64,000 nt of DNA from an uncultured Anaerolineae bacterium (GTDB lineage: Bacteria; Chloroflexota; Anaerolineae; Aggregatilineales; Phototrophicaceae), in assembly GCA_937944445.1 (NCBI GenBank), contig CALDYP010000017.1, forward strand, positions 62,001 through 126,000, given 5' to 3'. Below the pieces are notes generated by a model. That model worked only from the letters and a program-made list of their open reading frames with translations. It was not told the DNA's origin and did no database searches. Below, one piece after another: positions 45,401 through 53,898 of this stretch; position 1 is the stretch's first letter, and each line of letters opens with the position of its first letter. The position numbers and the translations under genes were made by a program.

Positions 45401-48044
45401 GATGCAAGCGCCAGATCAATACGACATCAACCAAGCAGGCGGCACGTGGTCAGAGCGGTTCAGCGTTCACAGCCTGCTGAACACCAACCAAGTCGTCGGG
45501 ACGGGCGTTTGGTGGCTGGTGATCGCGCTGTATGGGCTGTTGGCGTTTCCGGTGATGTTCGTCATCTTCCATCGGATGCCAGATCGGGGGTACGCCTTCG
45601 CACGGCTGATGGGCTTGTTCCTCGTCGCGTGGGTGACGTGGTTCGCGGCGGGGTTGAAAGTGCCGTTGTGGTCACAGGCAGGGGTCATCATCGGGCTGGG
45701 GCTGCTGGGGGCTTTTAGCGCCGTCATGATCTGGAGCCGTCGCGCCGAGTTCGCGGCGTGGGTGCGGGCGCACTGGCGCTACGTGCTGGGCGTGGAAGGG
45801 CTGGCGCTGGCGCTGTTCCTCATCATGGCCTTCGTGCGTTTGACCAACCCCGACCTGTGGCATCACCCCAAAGGCGGCGAGAAGCCGATGGACTTCGCCA
45901 TGTTCAACGCCGTGCTGCGCGCGACGACCTTCCCGGCGCAGGATGTGTGGTTCGCGGGCGGCAACTTGAACTACTACTACTGGGGCTACGCGCTGTTCGG
46001 GACGCCTGTGCTGCTCACGCAGATCGTGCCGTCGTTCGCCTACAACCTCGTGATCTGCACAGTGTTCATGACGACGGGTCTAGGGGCGTTCGGGGCGGCC
46101 TACAACGTCATCGCCCACTGGGGGCGTGAGCCGCACAGCCAGCAGCGCCGCGCGAACCCTGTGCTGGCGGGGGTGGCGGCGGTCTTGCTCTGCATCGTGC
46201 TGGGCAACCTCGACACGATCCGCGTGCTGGGCAACGGGATCGCTGTGCTGGGCGGCTATCAGCAGCCGCAGGGCTTGCAGGATTGGCTGCTGCGGCGTTA
46301 CCTTGACCCAGACAGCCCCACGTCGCAAGAAGCGATCATCCTGCGCGCCCAGCAAAACCTGTTGGTGGATCGCATTGCGTATGAGGTGGAGAGCAGCCTG
46401 TCGCTCATCAGCGGGCTGGTGAGCGGGACGATGCGCGCGCTGGGCGGCGCGCCGCTGCCCATCGGCACGGATCGCTGGTATTGGGGACCGTCGCGCGTGC
46501 TAGCGGAGACGCCCGGCGTGGGCGGCAACGCCATCACCGAGATGCCTGCCTTCACCTTCATCTATGGCGACCTGCACGCCCACATGATGAGCTTCCCCGT
46601 GCTGCTGTTTGTGATCGCGTTCATCTTCAGCGAGCTGATCCACGCGCGCGAGGATCGCCGCACCTTCCGCGAGCTGATCGTTAGCCTTGCGCTGGGCGGG
46701 GCGATGGTGGGGATGATCGAGGCCATCAACACGTGGGACTGGCCGGGCTATCTGCTGTTTGCGGTGGTTGGGCTGGGGTATGCGTGCTGGCTGCGCTTTG
46801 AGACGATCTCGCGCGCGTATCTGGCGTTCACGGGCTTCGCAGTGGGCGGGATGATCGTGGCGAGCTTGGGCGCGTCGCTGCCCTATCGCACGTGGTACGC
46901 GGCGACCTATGGCAGCGTTGAGCTGTGGCAGGGCGGCAAGACGCCGCTTTGGGCGTACTTCGACATCTGGGGCTTGTTCCTCTTCTTGATCGTCTCGCTC
47001 TTCATCTGGGAAGCGCACCACTGGCTGCGCGCGATCAAAGTCAAGGATCTGCGTGGCAAGGGGCTGCATGTGACGGTCGTCTTGCTGGTCGTGATCGGCA
47101 CGCTGCTCGTCAGCCTCGTGGCGGCCATGATGGGCTATCAGGTGGCGCTGTACGTGCTGCCGCTGGTGGTGTGGATCGCCTTCTTGTTCTTCCGCCCGAT
47201 GCAGTCGCTGGCGATGCAGTTCGTGTTGGTGTGCGTCGGGCTAGCGCTGATGATGACGCTGGGGGTGGAGATCGTGGTGCTGGGGGGCGACATTGGCCGC
47301 CAGAACACGGTGTTCAAGTTCTACTTGCAGGCGTGGATGTTGATGAGCGTGGCGGGCGGGTGCGCGCTGGCATGGCTTGTCGCGGCGGCGGAGCGCTGGG
47401 GCGGGCGGTTGAACGCGCTGTGGTACGGCTTCTTGGTGCTGTTGGTGGTGATCGCAGCGATGTTCCCCGTCATGGCCACGCGCGGGCGCAGCTTCGACCG
47501 GCTCGACCCGGCGCTGCCGCTGACGCTCAACGGCATGGACTACATGGCCAGCTCGGCCCATCAATTGCTCTACACGCCAGCGCGCATTGACTTGAGCGAG
47601 GACTACGGCATCATCCGCTGGCTGCAAGACAACGTGCAGGGCACGCCGACGATCCTTGAAGGGCGTGAACCGGCCAGCGAGTACACATGGACGGCGCGCA
47701 TCGGCATCAACACCGGGCTGCCGACGGTGCTCGGCTGGCGCTTCCATCAGACGCAGCAGCGCACCTTCCCCCAGATGGGCAGCTTGATCGTTCAGCGCGA
47801 GGCGAACGTCAAGACCTTCTACAACACGACAGAGATTGACGTGGCGGTGAACATTCTGCGCTTCTATGACGTGCGCTATGTCATCTTGAGCGGGCTGGAA
47901 CGCGCGACGAGCGACCTGCAAGGGCTGGCTAAGTTTGACACGATGGTCGAGATGGGGCTGCTGCGCGTGGTCTATGAGGCGGGCGAGGCGCGCATCTTTG
48001 AAGTCAATCAGGCGGCGATTGATCCGCTGCGGCGAGAGGGATGA
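42441..48044 (+). CDS. Giant fusion: GT39-like N-half with inserted SBP-like segment + DUF2298 C-half
   Basis: 1867 residues, one of the largest genes here. The N-terminal half is a GT-C protein: first helix VVYPLLALVVLLGGYLRYV, first loop SGSHPDERFLTM, then NPHNSGAGFYAYGTLPLF. Between these lies an unusual insertion (about residues 60-180) with LTLGVLRGSKSES and VADVAAGRVDALLVD, which looks like a lobe of a family-3 periplasmic binding protein. A soluble extracytoplasmic beta-rich part spans about 650-1000. From about residue 1020 a DUF2298 (Chlor_Arch_YYY) half begins: RMPDRGYAFARLMG, GGEKPMDF near 1146, GGNLNYYYWGY, GDLHAH (1376-1381), INTWDWPGY, NTVFKFYLQAW. ATG 42441 is chosen by alignment with the first helix; no strong ribosome-binding site. 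Overlaps the next gene by 4 nt. Confidence 0.8.
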   Translation: MTTSFWSRRAVVYPLLALVVLLGGYLRYVGLNWDDFSGSHPDERFLTMNLLPLVGGGLEFTNDPNNFPAQRLLTRANGNVSRASLMSDPDLTLGVLRGSKSESFARYLVQSGRVMVYNDPDSAVADVAAGRVDALLVDVGVPLNLLPITDGTVNSFEQLTSEEIQRMRCLTLHPSTGGVGGFFDARCSNLNPHNSGAGFYAYGTLPLFMAYAGVQAHRELEQIAPNLFEWPGQAVIWRFLSAFFDVGTIIFVFFTGSRLHNRWAGLVAALLYAVAPLAIQKAHFGTVNAITAFWVALALWAAVGVQDRGRYFYYAVFGVAFGFALAGRINLLPLVGVVGLAMIVYTLPALDRALPATIRTRMISRAVSGLLLAGFMTVLAFRLANPYAFQGPSFFGLLPNDRFLADIASAQFGVSGASDAPPNYQWVGRMDYLYPLKDIFLWGMGIAPALLAWFGWAWAGWQLIARRLGSTRNLFLFAWVLVYFGFMGQQWVMTMRYFLPLYSALALLGGWAIVELVRRAHHEPMAITRWLLGALSVTLLLIPTYYAVNGLAFDQTVVTAGALGALLGVGALLPMAVWRARLLGAFTVGFAALWGLMFTNIYRNDLTRVEASRWVFEQISSDFSMRIEGAPEGTPLINIAIPNMNPNSALNAADLLNGASRLFVNQPYLMEFVAPADGVILEVFAPHIGAVNDNGEPRSLYVSLSKRDERGDMVLLSEEILTSPFLRDHHVLGDAYTITLTQPVVVTRGQAYTFKVEALTDALVTGQVVVTEGDWDDRITTIMVCRLPFEVTERANLPSGLVSFNECNGMRSANAHVDSYDTAMSYPIDDAQKRDSMRFGLHNGDYFISTSNRFYDTTARNDFRFPLTNRFYRALFAGELGYEVVAVFREGYAFAGLEVSDQHLPTFRSPLWFNEFEPDEAFHVYDHPVVYVLKKRADYDPALVDAFFDSYPLTQSNQLVFDSDPGAQIIGVVYWDSLTMDAAPNGLMQAPDQYDINQAGGTWSERFSVHSLLNTNQVVGTGVWWLVIALYGLLAFPVMFVIFHRMPDRGYAFARLMGLFLVAWVTWFAAGLKVPLWSQAGVIIGLGLLGAFSAVMIWSRRAEFAAWVRAHWRYVLGVEGLALALFLIMAFVRLTNPDLWHHPKGGEKPMDFAMFNAVLRATTFPAQDVWFAGGNLNYYYWGYALFGTPVLLTQIVPSFAYNLVICTVFMTTGLGAFGAAYNVIAHWGREPHSQQRRANPVLAGVAAVLLCIVLGNLDTIRVLGNGIAVLGGYQQPQGLQDWLLRRYLDPDSPTSQEAIILRAQQNLLVDRIAYEVESSLSLISGLVSGTMRALGGAPLPIGTDRWYWGPSRVLAETPGVGGNAITEMPAFTFIYGDLHAHMMSFPVLLFVIAFIFSELIHAREDRRTFRELIVSLALGGAMVGMIEAINTWDWPGYLLFAVVGLGYACWLRFETISRAYLAFTGFAVGGMIVASLGASLPYRTWYAATYGSVELWQGGKTPLWAYFDIWGLFLFLIVSLFIWEAHHWLRAIKVKDLRGKGLHVTVVLLVVIGTLLVSLVAAMMGYQVALYVLPLVVWIAFLFFRPMQSLAMQFVLVCVGLALMMTLGVEIVVLGGDIGRQNTVFKFYLQAWMLMSVAGGCALAWLVAAAERWGGRLNALWYGFLVLLVVIAAMFPVMATRGRSFDRLDPALPLTLNGMDYMASSAHQLLYTPARIDLSEDYGIIRWLQDNVQGTPTILEGREPASEYTWTARIGINTGLPTVLGWRFHQTQQRTFPQMGSLIVQREANVKTFYNTTEIDVAVNILRFYDVRYVILSGLERATSDLQGLAKFDTMVEMGLLRVVYEAGEARIFEVNQAAIDPLRREG

Positions 48045-50731
48045 TGTTATTCGAATGGTTGGCCCGTGAAGGGGCAGGGCTGTTTGTCAGTTGGTGGCTG
48101 TTGATCGCGGCGGCGGGGGCGGCGGCCTTCCCGCTGTGCTATCGGCTGCTGGGGGGGCTGCCAGATCGCGGCTACACGGTGGCGCGCATGGTTGGCGTGC
48201 TGCTGACGGCGTTCGTCTTCTGGCTGCTGGCCAGCTTGGGGCTGCTGGCGAACACTGCAGGCGCGATGCTGCTCGCGTGGTTGATCGTGTTGGGGGTGGG
48301 CGGGCTGGCCTTCATGCGCATGCCTGAGCGCCCCAACTGGCGGCTCTACTGGCGCGAGAACCGCGCGGCCATCCTCACAGCAGAAGCGCTCTTCGCGGCG
48401 CTGCTGCTGGGCTGGATGATTTTCCGCGCGCAGTACCCCGACACAGGTTCGACTGAGAAGCCAATGGACTTGATGTTCATCACCAGCATCATGACCAGCC
48501 CGACCTTCCCGCCCAACGACGGCTGGATGGCGGGCTACAGCATCAGCTACTACTACTTCGGCTACGTTATGGCGGCCATGCTCTCCACGCTCAGCGGGGT
48601 GAGCAGCACCGTCGGCTTCAGCATGACGCTGGCGAGCTGGTTCGCGCTGACGGGGCTGGGGGCGTTCGGCGTGGCGTACAACTTGGTGCGGGCGCGGCGC
48701 AGCGGCCTTGACCACGTGGAAGAGAGCGTGCCGAGCCGTCGGCCAGCGCTGGCGACGGGCCTGCTGGCGGTTTTCTTCGTGCTCATCATGAGCAACTGGC
48801 AGTTCGTCGCGGTTGAACTGCCGTGGCAGGCGGGGCAGGGCAGCGCAGCCTACTTCGACTTCTGGGCGACCCAAGCGCGCATGGGCGACCCGCCACGGCC
48901 CGCCAGCGCGGAGGCGCTCTCGCCCGATCGCTGGGACAATTGGTGGTGGTTCCGCGCGAGCCGCGTGCTGAACGACTTCCAACTCGACGGCTCGTTGCCG
49001 CCTGCGTGGTATGCTCAGCCGATTGACGAGTTCCCCGCGTTCAGCTTCCTGCTGGGGGACTCGCATCCGCACGTGTTGGCGCTGCCGTTCGGCATGCTGG
49101 CGCTGGCGTTGGCGCTCAACGTGCTGCTGGCGCGGCGCAACCCATCGCTTTACGAGATCGTGTTCTACGCGATTACGATTGGGTCGATGGTGTTCCTCAA
49201 CACGTGGGACGTGCTGGCGTATGTTGGGGCGTTCGTCGGGGCGGGCGCAGTGCGCCGCATGATGCGCAGCGACACGGGCCGCCTGAGCTGGGAAGATATC
49301 ATCAGCCTCGTCGGCGATGTGGTCGTGTTCGTCGTCGTGACGCTGCTGGCGTATGGGATGTTCTTGTACAGCTTCCGCTCACAAGCGGGCGGGATCACGC
49401 TCAACCTGCTCTATCCGACGTACTTCCCGCACTTCATCTTGATGTTCGGAACGTTTGCGCTCATCTTGCTGGCTTACCTGCTGTTGGAAGCGCGACGCGG
49501 CAGGCGGCGCATGGCGTGGCGCAGCGGCTTTGGCGCGGCGGGCTTGTTCATGGCGGTGGTGCTGGCCGTGATGTGCGTCGGTGCGGTGGTGCTGGCGCTG
49601 CGGCCTGACATCCAGAACTTGAGCCGCCAGTTCATCAACGACGCGGGCGGGCTGCAAGCGGTGCTGGGCGATCTGATCGTGCGCCGCGTGACCTACCTGC
49701 CGGTGACGCTGCTGATGTTGGCCTTCATCGTGTTGATTGTGGCGCGGCTCTTCGCTCGTTGGGGGACGTATGACGGGCAGCCTACGCTCACGTACAGCCG
49801 CAGCGGCGCGTTTGCCATGCTGCTGACGGGCATCGGCGCGGTGTTGGTCATCACACCGGAGTTCATCTATCTGGTGGACGTGTTCTCGTCGCGGATCAAC
49901 ACGATCTTCAAGTTCTACTATCAGGCGTGGGCGGTGTGGGGGGTGGCGAGCGCGTTCGCCTGCTACAGCCTGCTGGCCGAGGCGGAGGCCATCCGCCCAC
50001 CCAAGTGGGCGCGCGCGGCGATGTCGGTCGTGCTGGTCGGGTTCATCGTGAGCGGGTCGCTTTACTTGGCGTTCGGCCTCTATGCGCGGGCGGTCGTGGA
50101 GCCGTTCACGACGGGCAACGGCGCGCGCTTCTACGGCGCAGCGGGCGCGGAGGCGGTCGTCACGGCGGGGCAGCGCGTGCGCGCGGGCGACGTGCTGGCG
50201 CAGTCGGCCAGCGGCGCGGCGACCACCTCACAGCAGGATGGCGTAGTGGTGGTGCGCGATGGGAGGCTGTTCGTGCGTTCGGACTGGACAGTAGACGGCG
50301 CGCGGTTTATGGTGACGCCGGACGATTATCGCGTGTTGCAGTGTCTGCAAGCGCAGGCCCTGCCGGGCGAGATTGCGGTGGAGGCCATTGGGCAAGCGTA
50401 CAACCCGCAGTATGGGCGAGTGGCGGGCATCGCGGGCGTGCCTGTGCTGCTGGGCTGGGAGAACCATCAGCGGCAGTGGCGCGGGCCGACTTACGGCGAG
50501 ATCGTCGGGACGCGGCCACAGGACATCGCGCGCTTGTACACGGATCCGCGGTGGGACGTAGCGGCGGAGGTCATCGCCCGCTATGGAATTGATTACGTAG
50601 TCTACGGTTCGACGGAGATACGGCAGTACGGGCTGGACGGGCGCGAGAAGTTCGTTGAAACGCTGCCGACGGCGTGCGTGAGCGGCGAGAGCGTCATCTT
50701 CCGCGTGCCGCCGCGGCTGCAACTGCGGTGA
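48041..50731 (+). CDS. DUF2298 (Chlor_Arch_YYY) polytopic membrane protein
   Basis: 896 residues with some 20 helices, paralogous to the C-terminal half of the preceding protein: LPDRGYTVARMVGVLLTAF, STEKPMDLMFI, GYSISYYYFGYVMAAML, FSFLLGDSHPHVLALP (GDSHPH at 339-344), VFLNTWDVLAYVG, NTIFKFYYQAWAVW. The repeated G-D-x-H-x-H and TWD motifs face the same side and are candidate active-site residues. A short extracytoplasmic tail (from about 680) follows. The family is uncharacterised; GT-C-like membrane enzyme is the best guess. ATG overlaps the previous stop (ATGATG; the second Met is also possible). Confidence 0.82.
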   Translation: MMLFEWLAREGAGLFVSWWLLIAAAGAAAFPLCYRLLGGLPDRGYTVARMVGVLLTAFVFWLLASLGLLANTAGAMLLAWLIVLGVGGLAFMRMPERPNWRLYWRENRAAILTAEALFAALLLGWMIFRAQYPDTGSTEKPMDLMFITSIMTSPTFPPNDGWMAGYSISYYYFGYVMAAMLSTLSGVSSTVGFSMTLASWFALTGLGAFGVAYNLVRARRSGLDHVEESVPSRRPALATGLLAVFFVLIMSNWQFVAVELPWQAGQGSAAYFDFWATQARMGDPPRPASAEALSPDRWDNWWWFRASRVLNDFQLDGSLPPAWYAQPIDEFPAFSFLLGDSHPHVLALPFGMLALALALNVLLARRNPSLYEIVFYAITIGSMVFLNTWDVLAYVGAFVGAGAVRRMMRSDTGRLSWEDIISLVGDVVVFVVVTLLAYGMFLYSFRSQAGGITLNLLYPTYFPHFILMFGTFALILLAYLLLEARRGRRRMAWRSGFGAAGLFMAVVLAVMCVGAVVLALRPDIQNLSRQFINDAGGLQAVLGDLIVRRVTYLPVTLLMLAFIVLIVARLFARWGTYDGQPTLTYSRSGAFAMLLTGIGAVLVITPEFIYLVDVFSSRINTIFKFYYQAWAVWGVASAFACYSLLAEAEAIRPPKWARAAMSVVLVGFIVSGSLYLAFGLYARAVVEPFTTGNGARFYGAAGAEAVVTAGQRVRAGDVLAQSASGAATTSQQDGVVVVRDGRLFVRSDWTVDGARFMVTPDDYRVLQCLQAQALPGEIAVEAIGQAYNPQYGRVAGIAGVPVLLGWENHQRQWRGPTYGEIVGTRPQDIARLYTDPRWDVAAEVIARYGIDYVVYGSTEIRQYGLDGREKFVETLPTACVSGESVIFRVPPRLQLR

Positions 50732-50793
50732 GGAACGCGCAGGAATCGGGGGTATATAGGGTAGTGTCTGAACAACGCAGCGTTGAGTATTTT

Positions 50794-52755
50794 ATGCAGT
50801 CAACTTTTCCAGCAGAGCCAGTTCCATCAACGGAGCGCGTTCGCGCAGTGGCCGTGCCGATGGAGTGGCTCGTCTACGTGGTGCTGATCGTGGGCATGGT
50901 GGCGCTGCGCTTTGCGGAGTTGGACACTGCGCCGATGAGCGACGTCGAGGCATCGCAGGCGCTGATTGCGTGGGATGCGGTCTATGGGCGCGATGCCGCT
51001 GTGGCGCGCCCCTCTGATCAGCCGCTGACCTTCTACGCGCAGGTGCTGGGGCTGTCGACTGGCAGCACGGGCGAGACAGGCGCGCGGGCGGGCGGCGCTG
51101 TGGCAGGGGTCGCGCTGGCGCTGTTGGCGCTGCTGTTCCGCCGTCGGATCGGGCGCGTGCAGACGCTGCTCTTGACGCTGCTGTGGGGCTTCTCGCCGGT
51201 GGCGCTGGCGGCCTCGCGCACGTCCGACCCCGCGATCTGGTCGGCGATGTTCGGCGTCCTCGCGCTGTGGGCGGGGTGGAACTTCCACGAGCGGCGGCGC
51301 ATCGTAGATGGCACGGCGGCGCTGGTTTTCGTTTGCATATTGGTGTTCCTGTCTGGCCCCTACGGCCTGATGGCAGCGCTGATTTTGGCGGCGGCGCTGG
51401 CTGTGAGCGTCTACCTCACGGCGCTGAACGCCCCCATCGACGAGCAGCGCCCCGGCGAAGAAGTGCTGGAGGCGGCGCGCGCCGCATTTTGGGAACTGCC
51501 GTTTCGGCGCGGGCTGGGGCTGGGTGTGCTGTTAGTAGTGTTGACGGCGACGGCGTTCCTGCTCCAGCCGGATGGGCTGACGATGGTTGGCGCGTCGTTG
51601 GAGAGCGCGCTGCGCGGCCTGACGCAGCCGCCGTTGGGGCCGGCTGTGCCTGCGCCGGCGCTGTTGGCGGTGGCGCTGTACGAACTGGGCGCGGTGGTGC
51701 TGGGCATAGGCGGGTATATCCTGCTCCAGCGCTTTGAGCGCGTTCACTTTGCAGATCGATTTGCCCTGATGGTGGTGGTCATCGCTGCGCTGGTGGCGCT
51801 GCTCTATCGCGGGGCGGGGCCGGGCTTTGCGCTGTTCATGGCGCTGCCGCTGGGCTGGCTGTGCGCGCGCGTGGTGGCGCGCATGCTGGTCGACGAGAGC
51901 GCCATCACGTACTGGGATCTGGTGAGCGACAGCGCGGCGGTGAGCGAGGCGCGGCATGGCTGGGTGAAGTGGATGCTGGCGCTCGTGCTGATCGGCCTGC
52001 TGGCGATGATCGGCACGCACTGGCAAGAAGTCGCCCGCAGCTTGTTGAGCTTTTCCCCGGCGGTGTCGCTGTTCGACAACTTGCCGCGTTTCTTCACGTT
52101 CCCATCGAACGGGGTGCGCAGCCTCGTGTGGGTGGTGATGTCGCTGTTGTTTACGGTGGTGGGCGCGTTCCTCGTGGCGAGCATCTGGGGCAATCGGATC
52201 ACGCTGCAAGGGGTGGCGCTGGGGCTGTTTGGCTTCACGTTGGTGTCGGGCGTGGGCGGCGGCTGGAACGCGGTCGTCGTTCGGGCGCACCAGCCGGTAG
52301 AGATCTGGCAGGCGAGCTATGTGCAGCCGAATGCTCAGCTGCTGCGCGAGACGCTGCATGAGGTGGCGCGGTTCACCGCGCGCGGAGAACCGGTGCTGCG
52401 CGTAGCAGTGGTGCAAGACCCCGACATCGGCCTTGTGAACGATGGGGTGGTGGGGTGGTTGCTGCGCGAGTTTCGCTATGCGCGGTTTGTGCAGTCGATT
52501 CCAGAGGCCGCACGCGAGGAAATCATCATCGCACGGCGCACCGCGGAGGAAATTGATCTGGGCGGCAGCTACGTTGGCCAGAGCTTTACCCTGCGGCGCG
52601 GCCAGCAGCTTCTCAATGTGCCCGTCTACGACTGGGCGGCGTGGCTGGCGCAGCGGCGGACGCGCGACATGACCCCCGCGCGCGACAGCGTCATCTTGTG
52701 GGTGCGGCTTGACCTGTACAATTCGGTTCCTGTTGATTTGGCACAGCGACGTTGA
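50794..52755 (+). CDS. Polytopic membrane protein, GT39-like, unknown
   Basis: 653 residues, about ten helices. The first helix (WLVYVVLIVGMVALRFAEL) and first loop with MSDVEASQALIAWDAVYG keep the acidic residue pattern of GT-C proteins, followed by QPLTFYAQVLGLS and a helix pair with LLLTLLWGFSPVALAASRTSDP. The C-terminal 180 residues are extracytoplasmic and carry no recognised domain. The start is uncertain: ATG 50794 has only a weak GAG-type site, GTG 50764 gives 10 more residues. Directly upstream of the ECF sigma gene (19 nt) in the same transcription unit. Confidence 0.62.
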   Translation: MQSTFPAEPVPSTERVRAVAVPMEWLVYVVLIVGMVALRFAELDTAPMSDVEASQALIAWDAVYGRDAAVARPSDQPLTFYAQVLGLSTGSTGETGARAGGAVAGVALALLALLFRRRIGRVQTLLLTLLWGFSPVALAASRTSDPAIWSAMFGVLALWAGWNFHERRRIVDGTAALVFVCILVFLSGPYGLMAALILAAALAVSVYLTALNAPIDEQRPGEEVLEAARAAFWELPFRRGLGLGVLLVVLTATAFLLQPDGLTMVGASLESALRGLTQPPLGPAVPAPALLAVALYELGAVVLGIGGYILLQRFERVHFADRFALMVVVIAALVALLYRGAGPGFALFMALPLGWLCARVVARMLVDESAITYWDLVSDSAAVSEARHGWVKWMLALVLIGLLAMIGTHWQEVARSLLSFSPAVSLFDNLPRFFTFPSNGVRSLVWVVMSLLFTVVGAFLVASIWGNRITLQGVALGLFGFTLVSGVGGGWNAVVVRAHQPVEIWQASYVQPNAQLLRETLHEVARFTARGEPVLRVAVVQDPDIGLVNDGVVGWLLREFRYARFVQSIPEAAREEIIIARRTAEEIDLGGSYVGQSFTLRRGQQLLNVPVYDWAAWLAQRRTRDMTPARDSVILWVRLDLYNSVPVDLAQRR

Positions 52756-52774
52756 GGGGCGAGAGTAACGCACG

Positions 52775-53383
52775 ATGAACCCTGTTGACCCGACACTGCA
52801 CGAAGAAGAGCCGACGCTCAGCCAGATTGCCAGCGCGATCAAAGGCGATCAAGCGGCTTATCACGCGCTGTATGAGCGCTTTGCCAGCGGCGTCTATCGG
52901 TTGTGCTTCAGCCTTGTGCTGGACGAGGCGGATGCCGAGGACGTGACACAAGAATCGTTTGTGTATGCTTTCCGCAATTTGAAGAAGTATGACCCGCGCA
53001 AGGCCGCGTTCAAGACGTGGCTGTACACGATTGCTGTCAGCCGCTGTCGCAACGTCTACCGTCGGCGCAGCCTGTCGCTGGTGGGCCTGTCGCAGATCTT
53101 GTTCGATGTGCCCGCGCCTGAATCAGAAGCGCCGGAGGCTTGTGCTGCGCGCAAAGCCGCTGCCGAGGCGATCACGGAGGCGCTGGCGCGGCTGTCCCCG
53201 CAGCTGCGCGAGGCGGTGGTGCTGCGCTATGGGCACGGGCTGACGTACCGTGAAATTGCTGAGGTGATGGGCTGCCCGCCTAAAACCGCCGAGAGCCGCG
53301 TGCGCGTGGCGCAGGAACAGCTGCGGCATTTGCTGCGTGGCAATGGGCCGAGCTTGCTGGATGAACTGTTGAGGTTGGCTTAA
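52775..53383 (+). CDS. ECF-type RNA polymerase sigma factor
   Basis: 202 residues with region 2 (YHALYERFASGVYRLCFSLVLDEADAEDVTQESFVYAFRNLKKYDPRKAAFKTWLY, around residues 26-82; the DAEDVTQE core polymerase contact is clear) and region 4 (LSPQLREAVVLRYGHGLTYREIAEVMGCPPKTAESRVRVAQEQL, around 140-185, a helix-turn-helix for the -35). It directs RNA polymerase to its own regulon in response to an envelope signal. The next gene, abutting it, encodes the zinc-finger anti-sigma factor. Its position inside the glycosylation operon suggests it controls surface-glycan genes, possibly including its own operon. Confidence 0.93.
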   Translation: MNPVDPTLHEEEPTLSQIASAIKGDQAAYHALYERFASGVYRLCFSLVLDEADAEDVTQESFVYAFRNLKKYDPRKAAFKTWLYTIAVSRCRNVYRRRSLSLVGLSQILFDVPAPESEAPEACAARKAAAEAITEALARLSPQLREAVVLRYGHGLTYREIAEVMGCPPKTAESRVRVAQEQLRHLLRGNGPSLLDELLRLA

Positions 53384-53887
53384 ATGTGGAATGGGTGGAA
53401 GATCCGGTGTCGCTTCACGCGGGTGTGGCTGGGCAGCTACATTCGGCGCGAACTACCTGCTGCGCCGCGCGCGTATGTGGCGCGCCACCTGCGGGATTGT
53501 CCACAGTGTCGGGCGCGTTATGAAGAGCAGGCACAGGCAGTGCGCGAGCTGTCGCAGGATTTGACAGCGCTGGGGCGGCCAAAGCGGCCACGTCTAGAAT
53601 CGATCTGGCGCGGCGTTCAGCATAACCTCGCCCAGCCCGCGCCGACGGTAGGCCTGTCACAGGTGTACACGGCGATTGCGGTGACGACGTTCTTGATGAT
53701 GATTTTGGTGGGCAGCAGCCGCCACGGCATGCCCGCTCTGCGGCTAGCCAACGATCCGCCGCCTGTGGCGCGCCTCGCGCTGACGCCGACGCCCAACAGC
53801 TTGCCTGAAATGCCACTTGAAGCGCCTAGCACCCTGCCCGCGCGGCTGGTGCTCCAAAACACGCCGAACACGTCTCAATCTGAATAA
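53384..53887 (+). CDS. Zinc-finger (zf-HC2) transmembrane anti-sigma factor
   Basis: 167 residues: an N-terminal cytoplasmic zinc-binding anti-sigma domain with Cys9 and the H-x3-C-x2-C motif in ARHLRDCPQC, one membrane helix (VYTAIAVTTFLMMILVG) near residue 100, and a short Pro/Thr-rich extracytoplasmic tail. It should hold the sigma factor encoded just upstream (its ATG abuts that stop, TAAATG) until a signal from outside the membrane releases it. The small extracytoplasmic part suggests that another protein, or membrane state, provides the signal. Confidence 0.85.
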   Translation: MWNGWKIRCRFTRVWLGSYIRRELPAAPRAYVARHLRDCPQCRARYEEQAQAVRELSQDLTALGRPKRPRLESIWRGVQHNLAQPAPTVGLSQVYTAIAVTTFLMMILVGSSRHGMPALRLANDPPPVARLALTPTPNSLPEMPLEAPSTLPARLVLQNTPNTSQSE

Positions 53888-53898
53888 GAGGGTTGTGC

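Noticed and set aside
50674-50793. Upstream start of the polytopic protein before the sigma factor
   Set aside because: It lies largely inside the preceding DUF2298 gene and adds an Arg/Ala-rich stretch without a ribosome-binding site.
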